Shown one piece after another: positions 26,433 to 35,694 of a stretch of DNA of 64,000 nt. Each line of letters starts with the position of its first letter. Position 1 is the stretch's first letter. The notes below the pieces were generated by a model. That model did not search any database, was not told the DNA's origin, and saw only the letters and a program-made list of their open reading frames with translations. A program made the translations under genes and the position numbers. The DNA comes from Paraburkholderia sp. IMGN_8 (lineage in GTDB: Bacteria; Pseudomonadota; Gammaproteobacteria; Burkholderiales; Burkholderiaceae): positions 4,278,001 through 4,342,000 of the forward strand of contig NZ_CP150900.1 of NCBI RefSeq assembly GCF_038050405.1, in the 5' to 3' direction.

Positions 26433-26703
26433 TTCATCCCGTCCGCGTCGTCCCGGTTGGTGTTCGACGACCTGTCTGAGGCGACTATTCCCTGCCAGCT
26501 TGTGGCAAGCCGGTGTGGAGCCTCGCTGCGAGTCACTCGCCAATCCAAATCACCGCCGATGCCGCAGTCAGGCTCATGCCGCGTTCGTTGACGAAGCAGC
26601 CGGCGTCGCCGAATAACCCGAGTTCACTTCTCGAAAACTGGGACGCATAGTAACGCAGGCTCGCGTCCGCCGACCTTCGTGCCGGTTCCGGCGCCTCCAG
26701 TGT

Positions 26704-26947
26704 TCACTTCGGGTGGCGCCTGGCCTCCGATTCGAATCGTTCGTGCATGCGGACAAGTAGTCTGACGTAGTCGGCCCCACGAGCAGTGCCGATGAGGCGT
26801 ACCGCCGCACGGTCGACCTCGTCCCAAAGGACCTCGAACGTGCTCCCGCACACTCCTCTCCGGAAGTCGTGCCGAGAGAAGCCTGACGAAGTCGCCCTCA
26901 ATCTGCTCGATGGTCCGGTGGCGCTTGAAGGAAGTTCCAACAAACAC
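26704..26947 (-). pseudogene. small hypothetical gene with a frameshift
   Basis: From a GTG at 26947 one frame reads FVGTSFKRHRTIEQIEGDFV. The frame that stops at 26704 reads FEVLWDEVDRAAVRLIGTAR, then GADYVRLLVRMHERFESEAR. The two parts overlap near 26875 and would join into one protein of about 80 residues by a one-base shift. Neither half is recognised. Confidence 0.35.
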
Positions 26948-26971
26948 ATACGATGTCGCTAATACACGGGG

Positions 26972-27976
26972 CTACGGCGAGCGCGCCGGTTTGAGCGTCG
27001 CGGTAACAAACTCCGCAACCGCCTTTCGGGCTTCCGTTGCCGCCCTCTCGTCATAAGCGATGGTTACTCCGCGTTCGACGCATGGGTCGCTGTATGAGTA
27101 AGGCTGCTTTGTTTTGGCGTTGAAAAGTTGTCCGCCGTCCCCTTCTTCCCACTCGCAGTTCCGTACCGTCTGCGCCTGCGGAAGCGACACCGGTGGTTTA
27201 TTTGCTCGCCCGTCGAAGACGTGGCTCGCTCCGGGATATTCTGTAATCTGAATGTCTTTGCCCTTGGCTCTCAACCTCTCGACGTAGGCACGGCACGGCG
27301 CAATGGGGTCATAGTTGTCAGCGCTTCCATGAAATATGCGCACGGGCGCAGCCAGGTCTTCGTCGTCGCGATACGTGTAGCTGCAGTCTGGATAGAAAGC
27401 AATATGAGCGGCGAAGTGGGCCCCGGACGCGGAAAGATGCATTCGTTGAAACCTCGTCAGGCTCGAATAGAGTGCATTTTGACCACCCCTGGAGAATCCC
27501 ATTAGCATCACCCGCGCCGGGTCGATTCTGGGATGCTTTGCTAACACTGCAAGCGCACGGTACGCATCCTCCGTCTGCGCTAGCCGACCAAGCTGGGTCT
27601 GGTCATTGTTTGTGTTGACGATGCCCCGGCTTGTGAAGCTGTCAATGACAAAGGTGGCGACGCCCATCGTGAGAAATTCCTGCTCCCAGTCCACCACATA
27701 CCCGGATATGCCGCCCGAGCCGTGAAGCAGGATGACGAGCGGGAGTCGCTCGGTACCGGCGCGCGGCAGACGGAGTTCGCCGGCCACTGTCACAGGTTTG
27801 CCATCCTCGCGGCCGGCGAGAAATTCCTGGTCTGTCAGCGTTACTGACTCGAAATGGATGACCTCCATCCGCGCGACCTGCGCGTAGGCAACACGCGAGA
27901 GGCCGGCGACGAGGATGAAGAACAAGACGGGAGCGACGTGACGGAAATATGTGCAATATCTTTCACGTGTAAGCAT
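26972..27976 (-). CDS. exported alpha/beta hydrolase (dienelactone-hydrolase-like)
   Basis: A 334-residue protein. The N-terminal segment VLFFILVAGLSRVAYA acts as a signal peptide, so it is probably periplasmic. The core is an alpha/beta hydrolase: oxyanion motif LHGSGGISG, nucleophile Ser in GFSRGG, Asp in HGSADNYDP, and His in GASHVFDG. The pattern matches dienelactone hydrolase-family esterases. The ATG at 27976 is chosen over a longer frame because AAGGA lies upstream. The substrate is unknown. It stands alone, transcribed toward the left. Confidence 0.8.
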   Translation of the reverse strand: MLTRERYCTYFRHVAPVLFFILVAGLSRVAYAQVARMEVIHFESVTLTDQEFLAGREDGKPVTVAGELRLPRAGTERLPLVILLHGSGGISGYVVDWEQEFLTMGVATFVIDSFTSRGIVNTNNDQTQLGRLAQTEDAYRALAVLAKHPRIDPARVMLMGFSRGGQNALYSSLTRFQRMHLSASGAHFAAHIAFYPDCSYTYRDDEDLAAPVRIFHGSADNYDPIAPCRAYVERLRAKGKDIQITEYPGASHVFDGRANKPPVSLPQAQTVRNCEWEEGDGGQLFNAKTKQPYSYSDPCVERGVTIAYDERAATEARKAVAEFVTATLKPARSP

Positions 27977-28196
27977 GGCGATGTCCTTTTCATCACGTGT
28001 TATTTGGCGACATGATTGAAGTAGATTAGTCCATCCTCTGGCAATTTCCATTCGGCGCTTCCTCAAAAGTGAATCCGGACGCGCATTAGTCCCTTACCTG
28101 AACAAACCAACCAATGCTTGAAGTGCTGGGTGAACGGCCGAATGGTTCGAAAACTGCTAGAACCGGCGGTTTTCCCATCCTTGGACTATGCGTTGT

Positions 28197-29204
28197 TCAA
28201 GGGACTCGATGCACATCCACTACGGTTCTTCCCCGCACGCGACCAGCGAGGATATGCTCAGCGCTCGCAAAGACGTCGCCCAGGCCGATGACTGTCGTTA
28301 TCGCTCCAAGCTTGCGGGCGTCGAAATCGCTGGCGAGTGCATCCCAGGCGGCCTTACGCCGCTCCATCGGACACATCACAGAATCGATGCCGACGAGCTT
28401 CACGCCCCGCAAAATGAAAGGCGCCACGCTGGCCGGGAAATCCATACCCTGAGCCAGACCGCAGGCGGTCACGACACCGCCGTATCGCGTTTGAGCACAG
28501 GCATTTGCCAGTGTATGTGAGCCAACCGAGTCGACAACTGCCGCCCACCGCTCCTTTTGCAGCGGCTTGCCGGGTGTGGCGAGACCCGCCCGGTCCAGAA
28601 CCTCCGCTGCACCTAGCGAGAGAAGGTAGTCCGCCTCGTGCAGCTTTCCTGTTGCCGCCACGACCCGATAGCCCCACGCGCTCAAGATGGCGACGGCGAC
28701 GCTGCCCACACCCCCGCTGGCGCCGGTGACGAGGACATCGCCACTCGCCGGCTTGACGCCTTCGTCGCGGACAGCCAGGCAGCAGAGCATGGCCGTAAAG
28801 CCGGCCGTTCCGAGTGACATTGCATCGGAAGTGCTGAAAGCGTTCGGTAGCTCGATGAGCCAGTCGGCTTTGAGCCGAGCACGTTGGGCGAGACAACCCC
28901 AGTGCGTTTCACCAAGGCCCCAGCCCGTGACTACGACGCGGTCGCCCGCTTTCCATCTGGGGTCGGCCGATGACTCGACCATCCCGGCGCCGTCAACGCC
29001 GGCCACCATCGGCCACACGCGCACGACCGGACTGCTATTGGTAATGGCAAGCCCGTCTTTGTAATTGATGCCAGAGTGTTTAACGCGCACCACAACCTCG
29101 CCCTCGGATAGCGGGTTGCTCTCAAGGACGTCGTCCCTGAGATGCTTCAGTTCTGCGGAGAAATGGTCACCATCTTTGTTCAGGTAGACGGCAGTAAAGG
29201 ACAT
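28197..29204 (-). CDS. acuI: acrylyl-CoA reductase-type MDR oxidoreductase (AcuI/YhdH family)
   Basis: A 335-residue zinc-independent medium-chain reductase. It has the AcuI/YhdH opening (HSGINYKDGLAITNSSPVVR), MVAGVDGAGMV, and the NADPH-binding VTGASGGVGSVAVAIL. The family reduces acryloyl-CoA to propionyl-CoA, protecting cells from reactive acrylate, though many members have broader enone substrates. ATG at 29204 is supported by the conserved start; the longer frame has no ribosome site. Monocistronic. Confidence 0.87.
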   Translation of the reverse strand: MSFTAVYLNKDGDHFSAELKHLRDDVLESNPLSEGEVVVRVKHSGINYKDGLAITNSSPVVRVWPMVAGVDGAGMVESSADPRWKAGDRVVVTGWGLGETHWGCLAQRARLKADWLIELPNAFSTSDAMSLGTAGFTAMLCCLAVRDEGVKPASGDVLVTGASGGVGSVAVAILSAWGYRVVAATGKLHEADYLLSLGAAEVLDRAGLATPGKPLQKERWAAVVDSVGSHTLANACAQTRYGGVVTACGLAQGMDFPASVAPFILRGVKLVGIDSVMCPMERRKAAWDALASDFDARKLGAITTVIGLGDVFASAEHILAGRVRGRTVVDVHRVP

Positions 29205-29478
29205 GTCGGCCTCCAGATAGAAGCAGCTACGGATGCGCCTGACTGGGCACCCGGGAGCACGATGCTTGCAGGGTAGGTACTTCGGTTTTTGTTCTGAAAG
29301 TTGTGAAGTCTTCAATCAATTGCTTGACGCGTCGCGAAGCGGTTCGGCCTCATCGTCAATGATAGTCCGACACGCTCGCCCGTCATTGCTTCGCTCGCGG
29401 AAACGACGTCGGGCGAGTGTGGCAATGATGAAGCCGCCCGTGGCACGGTGCGACCAATTCATCTATAAGGAAACACAG

Positions 29479-29745
29479 ATGCCCACGCTCGAACAAATCC
29501 AGAACCGCTTGAAGAAAATTCAGGCTCGAGCCGAAGTGCTCATTGCGAAGCGTGCACAATCCGTCCTTAACGGCATTCGAGCGCTCATGGAAAAACACGG
29601 CCTGACGATGGCAGACATCGGAGCCCACGCCGGCACAGCGAAGGGCGGTGCAAAGCGTGGACCGAAACCCGGTGTGAAGCGTTCCGGCAAGGCGGCAGTT
29701 GCTGCACCATCCGAACGTTGCCCGCCATCGTGTGCGCTCCTGTAA
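29479..29745 (+). CDS. H-NS-like protein lacking the C-terminal DNA-binding motif
   Basis: An 88-residue protein with the coiled-coil oligomerisation domain of the H-NS/Bv3F family (LEQIQNRLKKIQARAEVLIA, then VLNGIRALMEKHGLTMADI). It is followed by the Lys-rich linker GAKRGPKPGVKRSGKA. The usual C-terminal YRxPxTGxTWSGRGxxPxWL motif is absent; the frame ends in SERCPPSCALL. It could still poison full-length H-NS by forming mixed oligomers. ATG after AAGGAAACACAG. Confidence 0.7.
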   Translation: MPTLEQIQNRLKKIQARAEVLIAKRAQSVLNGIRALMEKHGLTMADIGAHAGTAKGGAKRGPKPGVKRSGKAAVAAPSERCPPSCALL

Positions 29746-30168
29746 GCGATTACGACGCGACCCCGGGGCCGCTCCGGGTTTGCCACTTCGCGTTATCCTG
29801 TTAATCACTGCCTCAGCGGCCTATAACAGAACTGCAGCATGGTTCTTATTGGCTAGCGGATTTACAACGTCCAGTCACCAGCGTACTTATTGCGCACCGT
29901 TCTGCTCCGCCCGGTACCAGCCTCGCGTTATTGCCCACATTGTCATCTTATAAGTTCGGTATCCTGCACAGGGCGTGCCAGAAACCGGCTTTGGATTCGC
30001 TCGCCCAGACGGGACGCCGTGTACGGTTGGACTGTCCTGCGATATTTACCAGGGTAACTAATTGGACCCGCACGTACGGGTCGTCGGCGAGGCCGCGTCG
30101 ACATTATCTGGAACGGCCGCTCGTGCCTGGTTCGAGAGACCGAACCACATTACATGGAGTACATAGAT
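29746..30168. other. intergenic region, no gene seen
   Basis: About 420 bases between the H-NS-like gene and the DUF4148 gene. No supported frame. A few bases downstream of the H-NS-like stop there is a GC-rich segment CCCCGGGGCCGCTCCGGG that could form a hairpin. The last part carries the ribosome site GGAG of the DUF4148 gene. Confidence 0.5.
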
Positions 30169-30426
30169 ATGAAACCACTCAGATTCGCAGCAGTTAGTGT
30201 CGCCGCCCTCGCATTCGGGTACGTTCAGGCTCAGGATATGTCGCCTGCAACGCCGGCCACCAGTCCCGCTGTGTCCTCGACAGAGTCTGTTGGCGGTGTC
30301 CCGGCCACGACCAGCGAGTCAGGCATGTCAATGGGCAAAACCCGGGCCCAGGTCAATCAGGAATATCTGCGCGCGCGCCAGTCGGGTGAACTCGACAAGA
30401 TAAACCAGCAGTATGGCGGGCAATAA
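30169..30426 (+). CDS. DUF4148-type exported protein
   Basis: An 85-residue protein with signal peptide MKPLRFAAVSVAALAFGYVQ followed by AQ, then a Ser/Thr/Pro-rich linker and the motif KTRAQVNQEYLRARQSGELD near the end, characteristic of DUF4148 proteins of Burkholderia. The family is periplasmic and of unknown function, often numerous per genome. The ATG at 30169 follows TGGAGTACATAGAT. Confidence 0.8.
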   Translation: MKPLRFAAVSVAALAFGYVQAQDMSPATPATSPAVSSTESVGGVPATTSESGMSMGKTRAQVNQEYLRARQSGELDKINQQYGGQ

Positions 30427-30632
30427 AGACAGGGGGTGTACGATTCTAGGGTAGCCGACCGTTACAAGCTCGCCCGAACGCGTCAGGCGGCAAACGGTCG
30501 GCAATTGCCATCAAGTCCGGTGCCCGATACTACTTTTACGTGCGCAAGCTTGCAGGCTGGGTTCTGGGTTCATTCCTGGTCGCGGCAATCACGGGACGCA
30601 CGAAATGACGGAACATCGCATGCGACCCGCAG

Positions 30633-31919
30633 CTAATTGCTTTCCAGTATGCGCAGCTTCTCATCGATGCCCGGCAGCGCATGCCCGCTGGCCCGGGCAT
30701 CTCTAACGAGGGCCAAAGCGCCCGCCCTGCAATTAGCCAGGGCGTCATGCAAGCCCGGCTCGGCTGTCATAACGGCCACCGCTTTTGCGATTTCAACAGA
30801 GTCCTCGCTTAGCAGCGCGGGCACAACCTCATCGGCCGGCAGCAGCGTGCCTTCGCTCAGGAGATGGCGCATCCAGACCGTTCCATACAGCGCCTCGCGC
30901 TGTCTATGCTGGTTAGTTTCGGCCCGATTTAGCACCTCGAGCTGCTCGGGGCTGTTGCCCAGGGCGACGCGCCAAATGTCGAGAACGTGCTTACGCAGCT
31001 CCGCAAGAGCTTCTCCTAGGCTTGCGCTCTCACCGCCCTGCACGAGCCGCCGGGTCTCCAAGGTATCTAGGCGCACCCGAATTCCATTCAGAAAAGGGTG
31101 CCAGTCCATTGGCAGCTCAGTCTGTCCCAAAAACACCTCCGCGAGTTCTGCCACATCGTCCCGTATCGCCTTGAGCGCCCGAGCGTCCTTCACACGAGCT
31201 TCGTAGACGTCGTCCGCGTCAACCACCCGGCGTCGCTCAGAAAAGAGCGGATTGTCGTGGCGGCGCTGCAAGTGCCGCTCGAACGCCCCCGGATGAGCGC
31301 TCCACTTCCATTTCGGGAACGTGCGCGGGTCAAACGCGACGAGCGCCTGTTGCATTGGTGTAAAGATGGCGATAGCTTGCTGAGCCGCATGACTCAGGCA
31401 CTCTGCCAGCGTGATGTCGTCACCGTTCATGTCGTCACCGACTATTCCGAAATAGGGCGAGTCGGAAGTCTGCAGGAGGAACCCAGTCGCCATGAAGAAT
31501 TCCAACGGCAACTCGGTCGTCTCCCCATCGCGGGACAGGCTCCGTTCCTCGCGCGGAGTGTCCTGGTAGGCTTGGTTCACCCTGTCCTGGAGACTGAGCA
31601 GACTCTCAATCATCGTCCCCATCGAGGGGTCCGCCTCGTCGGCAAAAAGACAAAACGCGTCACGCGCCATCCGACTCGCAATTGCGTCGTACTTAGCCGA
31701 AAACATCCAGAACCAAATCGCCAATTGATAGCCTCTGGCGGAAATCTCAGCCGTCACTTCGATGTCCGGCGAGAAGGTGACCTCAGGAGTGCGCCATTGC
31801 GAGAAGGGGGGAACGTTGTGACTCAGGAACATGCCCAGCAGAAAGCGCACAGAGCCGTAAGCGTCGGTAGGCCACTTGATGGCAGAGGTTTGCGACGTCT
31901 TCCAGAATTTCCAGCTCAT
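30633..31919 (-). CDS. large hypothetical protein, 428 residues
   Basis: A soluble protein beginning MSWKFWKTSQTSAIKWPTDA. No signal peptide and no transmembrane stretch stand out. The segment GYQLAIWFWMFSAKYDAIAS is hydrophobic but probably a buried helix. A long helical part (residues 220-400) contains RDDVAELAEVFLGQTELPMD and TLETRRLVQGGESASLGEAL. No family recognised. The ATG at 31919 is preferred over an upstream one at 31973 because the first residues of the longer form look non-coding. Monocistronic. Confidence 0.65.
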   Translation of the reverse strand: MSWKFWKTSQTSAIKWPTDAYGSVRFLLGMFLSHNVPPFSQWRTPEVTFSPDIEVTAEISARGYQLAIWFWMFSAKYDAIASRMARDAFCLFADEADPSMGTMIESLLSLQDRVNQAYQDTPREERSLSRDGETTELPLEFFMATGFLLQTSDSPYFGIVGDDMNGDDITLAECLSHAAQQAIAIFTPMQQALVAFDPRTFPKWKWSAHPGAFERHLQRRHDNPLFSERRRVVDADDVYEARVKDARALKAIRDDVAELAEVFLGQTELPMDWHPFLNGIRVRLDTLETRRLVQGGESASLGEALAELRKHVLDIWRVALGNSPEQLEVLNRAETNQHRQREALYGTVWMRHLLSEGTLLPADEVVPALLSEDSVEIAKAVAVMTAEPGLHDALANCRAGALALVRDARASGHALPGIDEKLRILESN

Positions 31920-32169
31920 GTGGGACCCCGGTAGGTGCGGTTGAATGGCACGCGAAATACTACTCCAAACCATGATGCACAGTCGGCGGGTCTGCCCACA
32001 CTCTTCGAACGTTCAGCGCCAGGGGACAGTGCCAGCCGTCCAATCGAAATAAACTAGGCTGATACAAGTTAAGCAGAACTACGAAACCATCTGGTCGACC
32101 ATATGAAACCAACACCAAAAACTCTTTCAAAGCGCACTACCTCAAATCCGTCCCAGTCGGTGACCTGAC

Positions 32170-32548
32170 TCGCACGGCATCCTTGTCGTCAACGCGATTT
32201 ATGAAAACGTAAGCCGCGCAAAGATGGAGGGGCGTGACCTTGCCGAAGGTGAGAGAGACGAAAACGTTGTTTTGGAATTCCGGCCGAATCCGGCGCATGA
32301 AATGTTGGTCGCGTGTCTGTGGTCGCGCTGGTCCGGTCCGGGCGAGCCGGACTTGCTGTCATTCGCCGCGATAACAGATGAGCCGCCCCCAGAGATTGCT
32401 GCAGCGGGGCATGACCGCTGCATTATTCCCATAAAACCAGAGAATGTAGACGCGTGGCTCAACCCGAATGCATCAGACCTTGCGAGCCTATACGCGATAC
32501 TTGATGACAAAGACAGCCGTACTTCGAACATCGAATGGCGGCATGAGC
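32170..32548 (+). pseudogene. yedK (SRAP) fragment, copy B, frameshifted at its end
   Basis: From about 32170 the sequence matches the intact SRAP gene (53482-54441) from its residue about 198 to the end, including MEGRDLAEGERDENVVLEFR, GHDRCIIPIKPENVDAWLNP and YAILDD. The 5' part with the catalytic Cys is missing. Near 32516 one G is lost from the Asp-Arg-Pro codons, so the original stop (32546-32548) is read past and the frame runs on to 32787. It is a clear broken second copy in the same orientation. Confidence 0.85.
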
Positions 32549-32787
32549 TTCACAAGGTCGCGCTAGTTAGCGTTACGCAAGACGCGGATACCGATGCATG
32601 GAATCTTGGCCTCACAGTGGCATTCTCGAACGGACGCAGTCTGAGCGTTGCTTTAAAGTACTCGTACACGTCCAGCTATTTCCGCGAAACAGCGTGCAAC
32701 CAGACCGCTCAGGCATTGATGCCGGCGGTGCGGGACCAGAGTGCAAGGGTCGTGCATGCGCCTGACTTTCTGTCGTTGCTGAAGTGA
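32549..32787 (+). other. readthrough extension of the broken yedK copy; possible 5'-truncated gene
   Basis: The frame left open by the yedK frameshift continues as VALVSVTQDADTDAWNLGLT, SVALKYSYTSSYFRETACNQ and ends SARVVHAPDFLSLLK. Its codon use looks coding and it has no match in the intact yedK locus. It may be the remains of a different gene whose start was lost when the fragment arrived. No family recognised. Confidence 0.35.
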
Positions 32788-33085
32788 CATAGTCACACTC
32801 GCGCGGGGCGTCTGCTGTAGCAGGCAGCGACGCCCATGCTTTTTTCTTGCTCTTAACGAGACCGCAGTCGCGGAAAAAGACTTTGTAGCCGTCGCGCGCT
32901 CGACGGAGGTTGTCTGCCGCGGCTTTGCGCTCTGTCGGCGCGTGGCCGAACAGGGTGCCGGCGAACTGCGCGCCAGGTCTCCAGGTCATTGGGTGCTCTG
33001 GGGAGGTTCGACTTCCTCCTTGTTCATCTCAGCAATTCACGCGTCATCAGGTTGAGTAACCCCTGACGCGAAGCGCGGGCGCCCC

Positions 33086-33370
33086 TCATTGCCTGGTTTT
33101 CGCGGGACTCAGAGTGTCATCGGGCGACATCGAGTGCATATCGGTTTCGTGCGGGTCCATTTTTTTCATTGCATTTCCCGGCATCGTATCCAGCGGACTC
33201 GTGACGGGGTCCCCGTGGTACGTCATTCCTGCCGTTGCTGCACCGTGGGCATTGCCCGCACCGATTCCGCCCTGTCCATTTCCTCCACCTTGTGCGAACG
33301 TCGTACTACACACAACGACTGAAATAGCAGCGGTAGAACCAAGCATGAGTTTTAGCGTTAACTTGCGCAT
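33086..33370 (-). CDS. small exported Gly-rich protein
   Basis: A 94-residue protein with a clear signal peptide (LKLMLGSTAAISVVVCSTTF, cleavage after FA), then a Gly/Asn-rich part GGGNGQGGIGAGNAHGAATA and a Met/His/Asp-rich tail (KKMDPHETDMHSMSPDD) that could bind metal. The ATG at 33370 follows AGGAGAAATGTT. It is probably periplasmic. Function unknown; the position next to CcdA/thioredoxin and mer may be a hint to metal stress, but that is inference. Confidence 0.6.
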   Translation of the reverse strand: MRKLTLKLMLGSTAAISVVVCSTTFAQGGGNGQGGIGAGNAHGAATAGMTYHGDPVTSPLDTMPGNAMKKMDPHETDMHSMSPDDTLSPAKTRQ

Positions 33371-33910
33371 AACATTTCTCCTGGCGAGCTCGGCAGGAAT
33401 TGGGGTCGCTGCGAGCTTACGTAAGCCGCTGATGACAGCCTGGTAGCGCAGCGGCAGAGGGCAGCCAGCTGATTGAGCCGGCAGATGCCGGACTTGCGTG
33501 ACATCCGGACTCACGCATGTGGTTTAGTCGTGGTTGGGTACTGAAAATGACAGAGGCTGCAGTGGGTGTGCGCTCCTGGTCGTGCCGAAGTCGCATTCGT
33601 TTACATCGCCTGACTGCCTACAGTCACAGTCCCGCCGACGGCAAAGGCGTTGGATATTGCCGTCGACCTCGCTGCAGCCGAAAAAATCATCTTGCGTTTC
33701 ATAACTGGTCTCATGAAAACGCAGCGCACAATTGCCCTGCCCTAACCGCATATACGGGAGACACAGGCTATTGGATTCAAATTGGGACATGCTGGCGAAA
33801 ATGAAGTGATATTGCGATGGCGCAACGGAAGCACGGATGTTCTGCGGTATCGGAGCCCGTTGGGGAGGCCATTGCACGACCACCGATGCCGATATCCGCG
33901 TTTGTCAGGT
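33371..33910. other. intergenic region, no gene seen
   Basis: About 540 bases between the exported Gly-rich protein and the CcdA gene. Frames are present on both strands but lack ribosome sites and recognisable protein features. No remnant was identified. Confidence 0.5.
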
Positions 33911-34639
33911 TCAAAGGGACGTTGTGAAGTCCGTCAGCCACGCGGGGCTTGCAGACAGCAGCGCTGTCTCCAGCGTCTTGTCCAGCCCCGTAAGCACGAG
34001 CATGCCGACGGCGATGAACACCGCTCCGAGGATGATTGTCCCTGCCGTTCCCACTGGGCCAAGTCGGCGTCGCAGCTTCTGCGTCGAGGCCCGCGAAAGG
34101 GAGCCGAGAACCGCCAGCGGAAGCCCGGCTCCGACGCCAAATATGCCCATCAATAGTGCGATATTGCCGAGACTTCCACCTTGCGCGGCGAGCGTGGTTG
34201 CCGCGCCCAATGTTGGTCCGACGCAAGGACTCCAGACGGCTCCCAGCAGCAGTCCGACCGCGAACTGGCCTGGCAGGGTATCGCCCTTTATCCGGCTGAG
34301 CCAGTTCTGGCTGGGACCACCTATCCCTGCGGCCGCGCGATTGAAAATGGCCTGCAATCGGTGGGAAAACATCGCGAGTCCAAAAAGAATCATCAGCACG
34401 GCGGCCACGCGACGGAACACCTCGTTATCCAGTCCCAACGACACACCGACTGTCGCTACAAAAATGCCGATGACCGAGAAGGACACACCCAATCCGGCGG
34501 CGAGTGCAACCACCCCCAGCCGATGTGCCGCCAATGCAGACACAACGAGAATGGGAACGAGGGCAAGCACGCAGGGTGACAACGTCGTCAGGGCTCCGGC
34601 GAGGAACCCGAGCGCGTACGTACCAGGAGTGAAATCCAT
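33911..34639 (-). CDS. CcdA/DsbD-type thiol-disulfide transmembrane protein
   Basis: A 242-residue inner-membrane protein with about six hydrophobic helices. The two reactive cysteines are visible in LSPCVLALVP (helix 1) and WSPCVGPTLG (helix 4), the hallmark of CcdA. It passes electrons from cytoplasmic thioredoxin across the membrane to a periplasmic thiol protein. The natural partner is the exported thioredoxin encoded directly upstream; their stop and start overlap (TAATG). Together they form a two-gene reductant shuttle next to the mer genes. Confidence 0.88.
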   Translation of the reverse strand: MDFTPGTYALGFLAGALTTLSPCVLALVPILVVSALAAHRLGVVALAAGLGVSFSVIGIFVATVGVSLGLDNEVFRRVAAVLMILFGLAMFSHRLQAIFNRAAAGIGGPSQNWLSRIKGDTLPGQFAVGLLLGAVWSPCVGPTLGAATTLAAQGGSLGNIALLMGIFGVGAGLPLAVLGSLSRASTQKLRRRLGPVGTAGTIILGAVFIAVGMLVLTGLDKTLETALLSASPAWLTDFTTSL

Positions 34640-35025
34640 TACAGGGCCTTGGCGAACGTGTTCCTAATGTCCTGCTCGCGTGTCTGCCCCGTCGAGCGTG
34701 CAACCTCGTGGCCACCCTTGAAAACAACGAACGTCGACTGCTGAGTCACTTTCATCGCTCGTTTCAGGGCAACTTCCTTGTCGTAGTCGGCCACGAAAAT
34801 GGTCACGTCCTTCATTTCCGGGCTCGCTGCCAGACGGTCCACAATGGGTTGTTGGACCTTGCAGGTCGGGCACCAGGTCGCATGGAAGTAGACGATGTTT
34901 GGCTTCCCGTCGGCGTTCAGCCTGTCGAACCGGGCCTGGTTAAACGGCTGCTCGCCAGCGAAAGCGGTACTGACGACCAGTAATAGGCTCGACGCGAGCA
35001 GATATCGGCGAATAACGTTCAGCAT
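34639..35025 (-). CDS. exported thioredoxin-fold protein
   Basis: A 128-residue protein with signal peptide YLLASSLLLVVSTAFA and a thioredoxin active site WCPTCK (HATWCPTCKVQQP). The cis-Pro region is replaced by QQSTFVVF, which lacks the usual Pro. It is predicted to be periplasmic and to receive electrons from CcdA. The pair may keep periplasmic cysteines (for example MerP or the buf proteins) reduced, which is inference from context. Its stop overlaps the CcdA start by one base. Confidence 0.85.
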   Translation of the reverse strand: MLNVIRRYLLASSLLLVVSTAFAGEQPFNQARFDRLNADGKPNIVYFHATWCPTCKVQQPIVDRLAASPEMKDVTIFVADYDKEVALKRAMKVTQQSTFVVFKGGHEVARSTGQTREQDIRNTFAKAL

Positions 35026-35216
35026 CGCGGTCTACCCCGAGATAAGCACAGTCTTATTGTTAGACGTTCGAGAGACGAAATGATTGCGCCTCTCGAGTTG
35101 CGGCTGCCGGTAAAGCGCAGGTGGCCTGCTGACCGCCAGACTCGTCACGCTGGTTAGTCCCGTCTCGGTTGTGTCGGTGGTGGTGTGTGCTACCGGCACA
35201 CCTGGCGCTAACGCGT

Positions 35217-35627
35217 TCACGGGGTCAGCTCACCGCCGTTCATGAGCGTGTCGATGAGCGGGCACGACACCTTGCCTTTCGACGTCGAACAGCGCTGTAC
35301 CAGTGTCGCCAACGCGGCTTCCAGCATGGACAAATCCTGGATGCGCTGGCGCACATCGACAAGCTTGTGTTCGGCGATAGCGCGCGCGGAGTTGCACGCT
35401 TGACCATCATGCAGAGACAACAGGGCCTCCACCTCATCGAGCGTAAAGCCAAGCGACTGGGACCGCCTGATAAAGCGAAGTCTCGTCAGTACGGCTGTCG
35501 GGTATCGGCGGATGCCGCCTGCTGGGCGGGGTGGCGCCGGCAGTAACCCGCGACGATGGTAGTACCTCACTGTTTCGACGTTGACCTCTGCCGCTTCAGC
35601 CAGCTGTCCGATGGTCATTTCCTGCAT
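35217..35627 (-). CDS. merR: mercury-responsive MerR regulator
   Basis: A 136-residue MerR-family regulator: winged HTH (MTIGQLAEAAEVNVETVRYY), then the dimer helix. The three mercury-binding cysteines of MerR are in place: QACNSARAIAEHKL, QRCSTSK and VSCPLIDTL. It binds the dyad in the merR-merT gap and untwists the promoter upon Hg(II) binding. It is divergent from merT, the standard arrangement. Start at 35627 (reads MQEMTIGQL), with the alternative Met three codons in. Confidence 0.92.
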   Translation of the reverse strand: MQEMTIGQLAEAAEVNVETVRYYHRRGLLPAPPRPAGGIRRYPTAVLTRLRFIRRSQSLGFTLDEVEALLSLHDGQACNSARAIAEHKLVDVRQRIQDLSMLEAALATLVQRCSTSKGKVSCPLIDTLMNGGELTP

Positions 35628-35634
35628 GGTGAGC

Positions 35635-35665
35635 TTGACTCCGTACTCAGGTACGCACCTAGACT
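35635..35665 (+). promoter_or_regulatory. mer promoter/operator with 19-base spacer
   Basis: TTGACT (35635-35640), 19-base spacer, TAGACT (35660-35665). The spacer holds the dyad CCGTAC-TCA-GGTACG. The overlong spacer with a centred dyad is the signature of MerR-activated promoters and drives merT-merP. Confidence 0.92.
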
Positions 35666-35694
35666 AGACTCAACCAGTCCGAAAAGGAAGTGCC

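Noticed and set aside
32612..32989. Minus-strand frame reading FAGTLFGHAPTERKAAADNL
   Set aside because: A short stretch looks protein-like but the frame as a whole does not, and it overlaps the better-supported yedK readthrough on the + strand.
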